Source: Parasponia andersonii (lineage: Eukaryota; Streptophyta; Magnoliopsida; Rosales; Cannabaceae). Taken from it: a stretch of DNA of 64,000 nucleotides. The stretch's first letter is position 1, and the number at the start of each line of letters is the position of its first letter. Below are positions 24,310 through 36,444 of the stretch, piece after piece. The notes under the pieces are model-generated. The model made no database searches and was not told the origin of the DNA. It saw only the letters and a program-made list of their open reading frames with translations. The position numbers and the translations under genes are program-made. The stretch covers positions 1,514,968 to 1,578,967 of the forward strand of contig JXTB01000018.1 in the NCBI GenBank assembly GCA_002914805.1, written 5' to 3'.

Positions 24310-25082
24310 TTTTGAAAGGAAAAAAAAAATGATTCAAGAAGACTAATGTTAGGAATTAAACAGACTACATGGTATAAAAGAGCACTCTTGAATCCTGAGG
24401 ATTTGGGTGTAAAAACTCATAAGCAAAAGCTTATCATACTTCCATGATACATGATGCATAAAAATCGAACACGCAAGAACCAATATGAAACCAGCCCTTC
24501 TGTACTTCAAACTTTAAACGAACAAGTATTTCTCTACACGAAAGGCCCTCGAAAGAACGAAATATAATGTTTTGCACCTATTTTCTGCATGCAGTATCTA
24601 TATAACCAACCATGGAATCGATTATGAAAAGAAGTAAACGCCTCATCTTCCTCAAGAAAGGCTGTCCAGCACCCACCTGGAAATTTGTTCCATTTCTCTG
24701 TAGTTCATTCTTCGTTGGCCCTTGAACTTTGGTTTCTTCAGGCGGTATGCACTGGGAAAATGTACTTCCACAGCACACGCGGCCAAAATAAAATAGCTCA
24801 AGTCATAATTGGGCACTTCCTTCTACCTTCTTCCTTGAAGCTGTCAAATTCAAATGAATTTTAGTGAGGTTAACTGACAGGAAAGAGAAAGTGAAGTAAA
24901 CTACCACATAAAGTTTCAAATTTTGACAGAATTTAGAAATCCACAGATCAATAATCTTAATGTCTTCGATGCTCAAAATCGACAATTGAAAACATGAGTT
25001 GCAGAAAATTTTGAAGGTCGGCCTATTATGAGAAAGGCATCACAATACTACACCTAATTTAAGATTTTCATCTTGATCTTGA
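24308..25082. other. Region downstream of the EngB-like gene
   Basis: This probably includes the 3' UTR of the minus-strand GTPase gene in its right part. No polyadenylation signal can be assigned with confidence. A minus-strand open frame at 24,578-24,778 has no recognised family. Confidence 0.4.
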
Positions 25083-27290
25083 CTAGTGCTTGAGCCAATA
25101 GTTCCGTAGTTGAGCCATGTGCAGTAATATCTCATCACGACCCTGATTTGTGACACTGCTGGTCATAATCCATGGGGGAGCTGTCTTGAAGAAGCCATGT
25201 ACCAACTCCTGGAAATCATTCACATTCTCTTCCGGTCTTTTGCCTCCATTCTTCTTCTTCTTTCGTTTGTCGCATTTAGTGAATATTAATGTCATGGGGA
25301 TCTGAAACAACATATTTAGACTCAGCAAATCATTTGTCCCAAATGGCAGAGAAAGAACATGGAAGTAAAGTCTTATAAGCTCTTTCTCCTCTAGCTCTAA
25401 GCCTAATATATTGCTGTGGCCAACAAGCAGAAATCGAGCCAATTTTAATGTACGCTGCTTAACACAATGCTTCCAGTAGGTTAAGCAAATTAAAGTTGCA
25501 ACTTGGCCATTTTTTTTCTCATTGCCAAAGCAGAGAGGTTTTGAAAATACCACAAACTTTAAAAAGGCTAAAACAACCACTGACATAATTATAAAATAAT
25601 TCTATATCTTAAGACTCATCCATTTGGATAAAGCAAAGATACAGATTCAGAGTCATCATTTTATGCCATTTCTTTCCTTTTCTAGAAGTTGAATATTACC
25701 TGATTCTGGCCCAGCCAACTAGCAAATTCAAGGTCAATTCTTTTGGCAGGAATGCTAGCATCAATGAGAAGGAATACCGAAACTAATGTTGACCTATTTA
25801 GGAAATAATCTTTAGTAAACTTGGCCCAATCTGTTCGAAGATCCTGTGGTGCGGAAGCATATCTGTTCAATATACACAACATCTCAAGGTCAAGACTTAT
25901 GACCACTGGTTTTAAAATGTCAACCGCAAATGAAAGAAATAAACAGAATCAATCTCTTTTTTAACTTTTCAGAAGCCAATACATTTGTTCTCCGCTAAAA
26001 TAGATTCTGACAAGGCCATCTTGTAAAATCAAAAGGCTTATAACCCACAAGACACTAGAACCCAGAAATCAGAATCCACATCCGAAGAGGTCTGAAGAAA
26101 AAATTCTCCAAACAATGACTAGCTATATAACAAACCATTATCAGGGTAACGTTTGAGTAGCTATATATCAAACCATTATCAGAAATATGTTTGAGTTAAA
26201 ACTTCCCTGTTTTATATCAATATGAGGATAATAGAGCAAACAAATATTTTCAGCTTGAATGTCATACCCATATCCAGGCAAATCCACCAGGTACCAGCTA
26301 TCATTGATCCGAAAATGGTTGATGCATTGTGTCTTGCCTAAGCGAATAAACAAAAATGGATAATTACACAGTTAACACACTACAATCAGAAAGCCTCTAT
26401 TGTACAAATTCTAAAAATGAGTAAATTATCTTCATACCAGATAAACAGAACGGAACAGCCGGGTTCAACATTTCAATCCCAAAAAAATGAAAAGAAAACG
26501 TTGCAGCAAACCAGATAACCAACTAAACGTCTCAGATTCTCAAAGCAATCAGTCAGGATAGCTCAAAATACAGAATACTAACTTAATCAAACTAGTAAAA
26601 GAAGCTAACCCAACTGAGCTATTCAAGATTACAAACACTAATTCGTTACTGGGTTTCGAAGAATAACTACAAACTGAGCTATTCAATATATATAGATATA
26701 CACATATATATATATATATATATATCATATTCATGAGACTGACCAGGCTTCTTTGACGTTAAAGCGAGGCGCTTTCGGCGCACGAGGGAGTTGAGAAGCG
26801 AAGACTTGCCGACATTGGAGCGGCCAACGAGGGCGAACTCGGGTAAGCCATCGGAGGGGCAGTCCTCAGTTCTGACGCTGCTCTTGACGAACTCGGCTTG
26901 CGCCACCTGAGCGCCCCTGGCGTACCTGCTCAGCACAATGTTGGAGCCCCTCAAGATTCTCGAGCTCAGGGCCGAACCATCGCCGCCGACCGAGACGTCG
27001 GTTTCGGGAGGCACGAAGAGCTTTTCGAGGGATATTTCGACCTGGGTCTCGAAATCTTGAGGGGTTTCGAGTTGGGTGTCTGGAAAATCGGAGATGGAGA
27101 CGGATTCGGAGGCCGAGAGGGATGATTTGGGAGGTGAGAGAAGGGTGGAGGTGGAGGTGGAGGTGGAGGTGAGAAACGGTTTAAGGGTGGTGAGGAGCTT
27201 GGGTTTTGGGACGAGGTTGAGATGGGCGTAGAGTGAAGGTGGTTGAGCGAAGAGGGAAATGGCAGCTTTCGGTAACCGAAGCGAAATCAT
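25083..27290 (-). CDS. EngB/YihA-type GTP-binding protein, organelle-targeted
   Basis: Four exons, read right to left: 26,744-27,290, 26,268-26,337, 25,700-25,862 and 25,083-25,301. All junctions are GT-AG and stay in frame, giving 332 aa. The TRAFAC GTPase motifs are in order: G1 GRSNVGKS (156-163), the TSKKPGKT switch I region (178-185), G3 DLPG (201-204), G4 TKCD (268-271) and G5-like TSS (307-309), ending RNYW as bacterial EngB often does. Bacterial EngB acts in assembly of the large ribosomal subunit. The extra 140-150 residues, rich in S/T/P and with few acidic residues at the very N-terminus, suggest a transit peptide to plastid or mitochondrion (inferred). The ATG at 27,290 was chosen because an in-frame extension upstream is unlike transit sequence and would cross into the promoter. 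A TA microsatellite lies in intron 1 close to its donor. The gene is divergent from the AP-4 beta gene. Confidence 0.93.
26703..26726. repeat. (TA)n microsatellite in intron 1 of the EngB-like gene
   Basis: About 11 TA units, starting some 18 bases downstream of the exon-1 donor on the minus strand. Further interrupted TA repeats follow to about 26,686. Confidence 0.85.
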
Positions 27291-27989
27291 CTTCTCTCTC
27301 TGCTCTCTACACTCTGAGACTCGGAGCAAGATGAGGAGCGAAAATCTTTGAAGATGGCGAACTAAACGACATGTCGTTTTGTCACATGGCTGCCTGACGC
27401 CCCGCCCAAAATATCTCAACTGAGATTTTTCCTCCCTCTCCCCCCACCCAAAAAAATCTCTATATTTCCTCCAAGTATAAAATACACGCGTAACACGACT
27501 TTCCCCTGAAAAATGAAAAACGCCTTATTATTTTCCTTTTTCTCGGATAATAAACCTACTAAATTATGAAAATTGGCTACAGAACCTATTTATTATTCTA
27601 AATTTTTAATATATATGGTATATGAATAGTTATAGTTAAATCATTAGAAATAAATCTAATTATCAAATGATGAGGAAAAAATTTATCCCCCAAACTATCA
27701 ATGTCGTTTTGACTAAACTATGTCGTTTCGCAGACTCCACGGTATAATGATCATATGCATGCACATTAATACGACCAATGACATGTAGCCACGTCCGGCC
27801 GATCTCGAAGAGAGATATCTCAACAGAGGGGTAAGTTAGTCATTCCAATCAACTCTGATTATCAGGTTAACATTAGACCACCAACTAGGACTCTTCTCTG
27901 TTAAACGCTCGCCCTCGACTAGATCTCCGATCTCATCGTTACGGTGTCGTCTCAAGAGATTCCGTACACAACCGGAACTCTGATCGGCC
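27291..27989. promoter_or_regulatory. Bidirectional promoter region between EngB-like and AP4B genes
   Basis: About 700 bp separates two start codons that point away from each other, so the region must hold both promoters and 5' UTRs. A TGCATGCAC palindrome-like word occurs near 27,755, and ACGT-core words (CCACGTCC) near 27,790. No TATA box stands out as decisive. Promoter function is inferred from the gene arrangement. Confidence 0.6.
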
Positions 27990-30900
27990 ATGGCTCCTCC
28001 GGCTCAGTCGCAGCGATCTCCGTCTCCGTCTCAACCCTCAGGGTAAGAGAAAATCGATCTCTCAAACCCTAAGAAACTGAGTGTTCTACTGTTACAAAGT
28101 CTTTTAGTATTTCGTTTTCTTGCGTTTTTTCTCGGATCCCAAACAGTTGGCAACCTTCATGCGTAGATTATCTAAATGCGAATTATCATTTTCCATACCA
28201 TTCAGTTGTAGTGAAGTGATTATTAAGATTCGTTTGAATTTGATGTATTTTACGTATTTTCTCTTTCTACTTTCTCGGCATCCAGACACAACTTAATTGA
28301 TTCTCATTGATGATTCTTTGTATTACTTGCTGCTTTGATGTACTATGTACTGCATTTTCGAAGAATTTCGGTTTGAACTGATTGTGGCGGTTGTTTCCTG
28401 CATTTGATCGTAATCAGTGGGTATTAACTCAAAATTTACGTCTCAATTAGGAAAAGCGAAGTGTCCGATCTCAAATTACAGCTCCGGCAGCTAGCTGGAA
28501 GCCGAGCACCGGGAGTTGATGATTCGAAGCGAGAACTTTTCAAGAAGGTCATATCTTACATGACAATTGGTATTGATGTCTCATCTCTTTTTGGAGAAAT
28601 TGTGATGTGTTCGGCTGCATCAGATATTGTTTTAAAGAAAATGTGTTATCTGTATGTTGGCAACTATGCGAAGGTCAATCCTGATCTCGCACTTTTGACA
28701 ATCAATTTTCTTCAAAGAGATTGCAAGGACGAAGACCCGATGATTCGTGGACTTGCGTTGAGGAGTTTGTGTTCACTGCGAGTGGCGAATCTGGTGGAGT
28801 ATTTGGTCGGGCCCTTAGGATCAGGTTTGAAGGATAGTAATAGTTATGTAAGGATGGTTGCAGTTATGGGGGTGCTGAAATTGTATCATATCTCGGCTTC
28901 AACATGTATTGATGCAGATTTTCCAGCGGTTCTTAAGCATTTGCTGCTTAATGATCCAGATACCCAGGTGTGAGGGTCTCCCGGTTGTTAATTTCATTTA
29001 CCTTGCTAACCCTTTTACTGAGAAGAATGGATGCTCTATTTCATAGGATTAATTGGTGAAAAAGAAAGAAAATAGATTTTCAATGCTACATTAGAATTTT
29101 TTCTATCTTTTGTGTGGTAAAAACTGACAACCTGAATTGATGCTGAAGATTCATAATATGTATTGCTAAGTTGATTTTCTTTTTCATTTTTCAAAGTTTC
29201 TGAGTTAAAAAATTTCGGTACTTTATCTATGGCTTAGATAATTGGTTGTGAGTTTACATTGAACTTAGTTCTGTAATCTTATTAAAGCATATTCTTGCAA
29301 GACAATAGGATATCGATAAAATACTGGAGAATGCAAGCAGAAATACGCTGCTTGTGTGTAATTTTTTTTTCCTCAAGTATTTTTTCACCTTCATGTATAT
29401 TCTGTTAATAACGTATCAAGCAAAATTCTGAAAATCTTTAACTGGTCTCTTTTTTCTTCTACTAGACCAGGGAATTTTTTTCCCTTTCTGAAAGCATTAT
29501 TATTTCTCTTCACGTATGGTTAGGACCATGGAACAAAACATTTCAAGGTCAAAAGAAAGTTCAATGTTGTAGGTATATTTTTTCGTTTATTATGCTATTA
29601 TCAGTCTATTTTCTACATTTTTTTTCCCCTAGCAATATTTTATATTTTGCGTTGAAACTGGTTTCTTTTATCTACTGCTGACCAGATGACTTAGAAAAAA
29701 GGTTACTTTGTCAATCTAATTGTCTTTCATATTTGCATCATCAGGTAGTCGCAAATTGTCTGTCTGCCCTACAAGAGATTTGGAGCTTAGAGGCAACCAC
29801 CTCCGAGGAAGCATCCAGAGAGAGGGAAACTCTACTTAGCAAGCCAATTGTTTACTACCTTTTGAATCGGTATCATATTATATTTCTTTATTGTACAGAT
29901 ATAATTCAAAAATCACTTTATTATCCTGAATTCTTTATTTGTCTTTGGTATGAATTGAAATCAAATTGAATTTGGCTTAGCTATATCGTTGTTCTTCTGG
30001 TAGTCTTTTAGGTCATTATGAAATTTCTGTTATGTTGAGTCGTGGAAGAGTATTTGGACAAGGTGCTTTGTGCTTATTAGGCTGTCACATTTGGATAAAC
30101 TCATCGTATCACTTCCCCATTAGGGAGCCATCATAATTCATGGCATGCATTTGTTTGCAGGTAAAGAAGTTGAGAGGCATATTTAAGGGATTTATTTTAT
30201 TTTGTCTGACAAGGAAAAATAAGGAATGAAACTTGGTGTGGGTGCAATTTCTTGATGCTTCGGTTAAATTTGAAATCCCAAATGGTGAAATGTGTGCATG
30301 CTACATTAGCAACCAATGTTTACTATGTTACTGAGTTGAATCTAATCTGTCGCTAAGTTTTGAATTGCATTGTATGGATCTGATCCTGGTAATCACATTC
30401 TAAATGTCTTGAACTTACTTTACTATTTGTATCACATACAGAATCAAGGAATTTAGCGAATGGGCACAATGTCTTGTACTCGATCTGGTTGCTAAATACG
30501 TACCTTCAGATAGCAATGACATATTTGACATTATGAATCTTCTTGAAGATAGACTTCAGCATGCAAATGGTGCTGTTGTCTTGGCAAGTACCAAAGTATT
30601 TCTACAATTGACTTTGTCCATGACTGATGTTCATCAACAGGTACCTATATAAAATTTTTCTCATTTTCATATCTTTGATTTTAGAAAGTAATAATTTATG
30701 TCCTAGCTTTGTTTTATAACTGAAACCCCCTGAATAGGCGTAACCATGGAAGTTCTGTGGTGAATGCAAAAACAACTAAAGCTGGATTTTTCTTATTTTC
30801 ATTGGATGTGAAAAGCCCTTGTTGAATAACTAGCTGAGAAAAACATTTATGGGTGTGGACATGATTTCAGGGGAAGATATTTTACCATGTGCCTTCATGA

Positions 30901-33900
30901 TTGGTTTGATGTTACCCTAGTTGAAGTGTTATCTTGGTGATTTTCCTGAGTCTTGTGTTACCCAGATTAATTATATGAAAATAACAGGTGTTTTAATGAA
31001 AATATCTATTGCTTAGGTATATGAACGCATTAAAGCCCCTCTCCTAACTCTAGTGAGTTCGGGAAGTCCAGAGCAATCTTATGCAGTTCTGAGCCACCTG
31101 CATCTCTTGGTGATACGTGCACCATATATATTTTCCTCAGACTACAAACACTTCTATTGCCAGTACAATGAGCCATCTTATGTCAAAAAGTTGAAGCTTG
31201 AAATGCTGACTGCAGTAGCAAATGAGAGTAACACTTATGAAATTGGTAAGCAAACACCATCGGGAAGACATGTAGAATTTGCGTCGTGTTATGTTTGTTA
31301 ACGGATTCTCTGGTCATAGACTCATAGGTGCTGTTATTCCTTTTTACTTTTTGACACACGCTAATCCATGACCTTCTTGAGTCTATTACAGTGACGGAAT
31401 TATGTGAATATGCTGCAAATGTTGACATTCCCATTGCAAGAGAGTCAATTCGTGCAGTTGGGAAAATAGCTCTGCAGCAGTATGATGTGAACGCAATTGT
31501 TGATCGGCTTCTTCAGTTTCTGGAGATGGAAAAGGACTATGTGACTGCTGAAGCTTTGGTAAATGTCATGACTGTTAGATACTGGATTTAAAACTAGTCT
31601 GCTATTTTGTGAAACATTTGCTCAATGTTACTGAACTTAAATTGGTACCTTTTAAAGGAAAAAAAGAAAGGAAGAAGGAAAGAGAATCACAAATATCATG
31701 ATTGTTTTCCCATACAGTATGTAGCCAGATTGTAATAAGTTTGGAGTTTCTCTATGCAGGTCCTCGTAAAAGATTTGCTTAGGAAATATCCACAATGGAG
31801 TCATGATTGTATTGCAGTTGTTGGAAACATCAGCTGCAAAAATATTCAAGAACCCAAGGCCAAAGCAGCTCTTATATGGATGTTGGGAGAATATTCTCAG
31901 GACATGCACGATGCACCTTATATTTTAGAGGGTTTAATTGAAAATTGGGATGATGAGCATTCTGCTGAGGTATTTAAGCTGCTTCTGGCCTCTTTTAGCT
32001 TTGTGATTATGTTCGACTTGGAATACATTTTACTCATTTACTTTTTTGTTTGTTTAACCATTGTTCTTTGATGCATAGCTATACTATAAATTTTACTCAT
32101 TCAATGTACTTAGTTCGTGCATTATTGTTTCATTGTAATTGCACAGGTTCGCTTACATCTTCTAACAGCTGTAATGAAGTGCTTTTTCAAGAGGCCACCA
32201 GAGACTCAGAAAGCCTTGGGAGCTGCATTAGCTGCAGGGTTTGCTGATTTTCACCAGGTACATGTTGATCTATATGACGTTTTCTCCATATTATGTTATT
32301 GACTTCCAGTTATTATCACTCATGTTTTCTGGGATTATTTGTCTGGGGTATGTTCAATGAAGTTTTAATTGTTTGCAGGATGTTCATGATAGGGCTCTAT
32401 TCTACTACAGGCTTTTACAGTACAATGTAACAGTAGCAGAACGTGTGGTGAACCCTCCGAAGCAAGCTGTTTCTGTCTTTGCTGATACTCAGAGCAGTGA
32501 AATAAAAGATCGCATATTTGATGAATTTAACAGTTTGTCTGTTGTTTACCAGAAGGTAAGTTCAATTTTCTTCACTTAAATTATTTAGGATCTTAAATAT
32601 TTATAAATTTGGTGCTTACAGGATAGTTGACCTTTTTCAATTATTTTGGTAATAGAGGTGTTCTAATAAGGTGTAGTAGTGTCATCATCTTGTTTCTGAC
32701 ACATGCAGATTAGTCTGTATGTCTTGTCTATGAAATAACCATGCATCCTTTTCTTAACCGGCTTCTACGGGTGAAAATTGGTCTGTTGTTTTTAGCTACT
32801 GAATTTTTTGGATGGTGCAGTAGAGACCTTGGGATCCTCAGGTTGAAGTACTGATGAATACTTTTTTGTACTGGTGACTTTCTCAATGAAGTAATGCACG
32901 AGCTCTGTATCGAACAAAGCTGTTTCTTCCCATAATTCACTATAGCCCGGTGTCCGAATCTAATAAGTTATTTTTCTTATATACCTGGATACAGTTGGAG
33001 CAAATAATTACAGGGAAGCCTAGGTTCTAAAGTCTATCCAACTTGTCATTTACGTGATTGTTGTGTCAGGCTTATTTGTTCTTCTATCGAGTGTATGGTT
33101 GATACAAATTAGGAATTTGTTTCTACTCGTGAACAGTCTAAGACACCTCAACATCTGTTGTATTCACACTTAAGATACATACACATATCACATGGTTTTT
33201 GGGCTGGTTTAGAATATATCTAGAATCTTGTTCGAAATGGGATAAAAATGGAATGATATATTTGGATATTTGCAGCCATCTTATATGTTCACCGACAAGG
33301 AACACCGAGGTCTATTTGAGTTTTCAGATGAGCTAGCAAATTTATCTATTGGGGCAGAACTTGCAGATACTGGTGTTCCAGGGCACAGTGTTGAGGCAAA
33401 TGACAAAGACCTCCTTCTTAGTACCTCAGAGAAGGAAGAAACTCGAGGTCCCAGTAATTATGATGCATATAGTGCTCCGTCATATGATAGTTCATTGGTT
33501 TCCATTGCCGCTTCACAAACACAGTCAGACTTGATAAGTTCAAGCACCACTGTGCCAGGGAATGCACCACATTCCAGCTTTGCAATTGATGATCTACTTG
33601 GTCTAGGTGTATCAGTAACACCTTCACCTGCACCAGCACCTGCACCACCTCTGAAGCTCAACCCAAAAGCTGTTCTAGATGCAAACTCTTTTCAGCAAAA
33701 ATGGCGCCAACTGCCTATATCTTTGACACAGGTATACACGCTTGTTCTTGTGTTGTTTCTACTGATCGAAGAACTTTTCTTTATTGCCTTTTCTGTTGAA
33801 TGTTGCAAACAAAATATTTCTGCTTTCCTTTTCCTTTTGCATTTTCTGAACCACTAAGTCTCCACTTGGGAAACTCCTTGGTAAGTGGAAACTCCTTGGT

Positions 33901-34332
33901 TCTTAGTCGAATGATTTTCTCATTAATGACCATGTCCTTTTGGTTTAATACGAACGAGAAGATATCTCATATGCCGCATTAATGTCTGCGTTATATGTTT
34001 GAAATCGTTGTTGATAAGTCACGTAATATTATCTGGAGCAGGAGTATTCCTTAAGCCCTCAGGGAGTCGGAGCTTTGACAATCCCTCAAACACTCCTTCG
34101 GCACATGCAAAGCCATTCCATCCACTGTATTGCCTCCGGCGGCCAATCCCCTAACTTCAAGTTCTTCTTCTTTGCACAGAAGGCAGAAGAATCATCTAAC
34201 TTTCTTGTCGAGTGTATAATCAGCACATCGTCTTCCAAAGCTCAACTTAAGATCAAAGCCGATGACCAAAGTGCATCTCAGGAATTTTCGTCCTTCTTCC
34301 AATCAGCTCTGTCCAAATTTGGTTTGCCATGA
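27990..34332 (+). CDS. AP4B: AP-4 adaptor complex beta subunit (beta-adaptin-like protein A)
   Basis: Eleven exons: 27,990-28,042, 28,451-28,967, 29,745-29,869, 30,442-30,640, 31,017-31,245, 31,392-31,558, 31,760-31,969, 32,147-32,257, 32,379-32,555, 33,276-33,731 and 34,042-34,332. They join in frame into 844 aa, close to the Arabidopsis protein as I recall it. The protein starts MAPPAQSQRSPSPSQPSGKS. It has the adaptin N-terminal helical-repeat trunk (about residues 20-600: IGIDVSSLFGE, KKMCYLYVGNYA, RDCKDEDPMIRGLALRSL), a Ser/Pro/Ala-rich hinge (about 620-725), and a C-terminal ear (about 730-844: LNPKAVLDANSFQQKWRQLP, KFFFFAQKAEE). AP-4 sorts cargo from the trans-Golgi network, and in plants it serves vacuolar sorting. 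The short first exon supplies the ATG; the second exon begins in frame with GKSEVSDLK. A telo-box-like AAACCCTAA lies in intron 1 (28,064-28,072). No defect was seen. Confidence 0.96.
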
Positions 34333-36200
34333 TCATATTCAAAATGCTCTTACAACCTCAGAGATGAGTATCCTTCGGAGTTTTTTGATAAATTAATTCC
34401 CTTTCTCTACAGCTGATGTGGAAGTCAAGATGAGCAAGGTGCCTAAGCCATAGACACAACTTTCTTTTTTTTTTTCTGGATAGCTGTAGATCTGTGTACA
34501 ATAAGGTATGTAGATGAGGGTTCCATTTTTTTCTCACATTTTGAAGTTGTGTAATATCAATTAATATGCATCTGTCTCAACGTCAACACTTAATGATTCA
34601 TGTTGAATCGTGAGTCAACCATTTAAATTGTAGACAAATCCCCACTTTTGCGGTAGTTTTCGCTGCTCCATGAATCATGATGTGTGGTGATTGGCGTGCG
34701 ATCCCCCACCCCTTCCCCTCTTTTCTCCACAAAACAGCGTGGTCTACCGGATGAGTCGAGTTTTCTTGTGATAGTAACTTCTTTAAATTGAACCCGTTGT
34801 TTTTGGAAAGTTGATTGGTTTTGGTGGTGTGGTGTTTGTGTATCTTGGCCCAAGTTGTTTACTAATTAAAGCAATTTTGTAAACATTAACTTTGAGGAAT
34901 TAATTTGGCAAATTTTAATTACGCAATACGAAGTCTTAATTATCCAAGGGGACGTGGTATCAAGTTATCTAAAGAAGAATCCACGGTACTCTTCAGATGT
35001 CAATGAAAGAGGGACAAAAACCTCACACAGGCCCTTGAAAGATCCGAGATTACTCGTATACCAATTTTTTGATTTATTATTCCAAATGAACAAATTTAAA
35101 AATTAGTTATCATTATTGTCGTAACAGTGAGATGAGTTCTGCTGTCATTGCAACAATTAATCGTATTGTTGTCGTTGTAACACTAAAGTGTTGAATATGC
35201 CTTATCGGCAAAATAATCATAATAATAAAATTAAAAGAAAAGAAATGACATTAGAGATTTTTTTATACAATTCGGCTTACATTGGCACATTCAAGACCAG
35301 AAGTTTCTCAAGAAGAATGTCAAAGGAAACACACACATAGATGCGTAAGTTCTTAGCACAATGTTAAGGGAACAAACACGTGTGGATATAGATGTTTGTG
35401 TGGATATAGATGCTTGTGTGGGAATGTCATTCTTACTTGTTATGATAATATAAATTCTAACTTGTTACTATAATATAAATTTTAGTTTCTATTTTACAAC
35501 CTTGCAAACTTATAGTGGGATCTCGTGATAATATTGTTACTATAGGATATGTACAGGACTCACTAAATGAAATACTTCTTCATGGGAAAGGGACAGAGAT
35601 TTCGTGATAATATTGTTACTATAGGATATGTACAGGACTCACTAAATGAAATACTTCTTCATGGGAAAGGGACAGAGATTGGGGAGAGTAACTATCACAT
35701 ATTGATATAAATAGAGTAACTACAATACTTCTCTTCTAATTCCTAATCCACGTGAGCCTGACACATCACTTGAATCACATGTTGTCTGGTCCAAGGTTTT
35801 TTTGTCATTTTTGACAAGATTTTACCTATTTTTGTATACATATATTTTGTTTGTCGATATTTCTTTGAGATTCTTAGTAATTATATTTTATTTATAGGTT
35901 GTTGCCTTGTTGATGAAAGAAATAGGAGACGACCATAGCAAATATCTGCTTCACAACCACAACCTCCTCTGACACAACAGAAAATACATCCACTGTTTAG
36001 AAATAAAGAGTCATCTTTTATACAAATACAACGATGAGCTAATCACCTAGTTTCAATCAGACTACTTCACCAATAAGGTGGAATGTGATTCTCTTAGGTC
36101 TGTCCGGGCTATATATTCTCGTCATCCTTTTGCTTCCTATGCAGATATCATTTCAGATGTTTTAGTGATAGATTGGATCTTGTGGAATATTCTGTAGGGA
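34333..36200. other. Intergenic sequence downstream of AP4B
   Basis: The first few hundred bases likely hold the AP4B 3' UTR (T-rich, with a poly-T run near 34,465). The rest is AT-rich with no supported gene. It contains a 79-bp tandem duplication (35,523-35,680). Confidence 0.5.
35523..35680. repeat. Perfect tandem duplication of a 79-bp unit
   Basis: 35,523-35,601 and 35,602-35,680 appear identical. They start TCGTGATAATATTG and end GGGACAGAGATT. The identity implies a recent slippage or unequal exchange event, or an assembly duplication. Confidence 0.9.
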
Positions 36201-36204
36201 GGAT

Positions 36205-36444
36205 GTTAAACAAGGATTGTCGTTTAGAAGGCCGGATGATGTTGAAAAGGTAATCTGTTCCTACTTTAGGCAAGCAGCTTATGATAGGCTGGATTTGTTT
36301 TTGGAATGTATAAAGGGTTGTTATGAGTTCAGAAGATCGACTTACGATTTATTGATTTCTGGCTATCGAAGAGCTAGGCTTCGAGACAAGGTCGAATTAG
36401 TCATGAATGACATGAAACTAGCTGGACTTTTACAGCATCCTTGA
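36205..36444 (+). pseudogene. PPR-like gene fragment
   Basis: The frame gives SFRRPDDVEKVICSYF, then YDRLDLFLECIKGCYE, then STYDLLISGYRRARLRDKVELVM and a MKLAGL end; these are given as separate landmarks. It resembles the C-terminal PPR-like helical pairs of P-class plant PPR proteins. Nothing upstream or downstream continues the family convincingly, and there is no start codon context, intron structure or transit sequence. It is best read as a stranded exon or duplicated 3' fragment of a PPR gene. The similarity is to family pattern only; which PPR it came from is not established. Confidence 0.5.

Noticed and set aside
24578-24778. Minus-strand 66-codon open frame downstream of the EngB-like gene
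   Set aside because: No family resemblance; probably 3' UTR or intergenic DNA.
27291-27419. N-terminal extension of the EngB-like protein
   Set aside because: The frame is open upstream of 27,290, but the extension is unlike a transit peptide and the inner ATG begins typical targeting sequence.
28461-28463. GTG start for AP4B inside exon 2
   Set aside because: An upstream ATG exon at 27,990 with good splice sites restores the conserved N-terminus.
35900-36190. Possible retroelement gag fragment left of the PPR-like piece
   Set aside because: Only vague resemblance and no motif that could be named.
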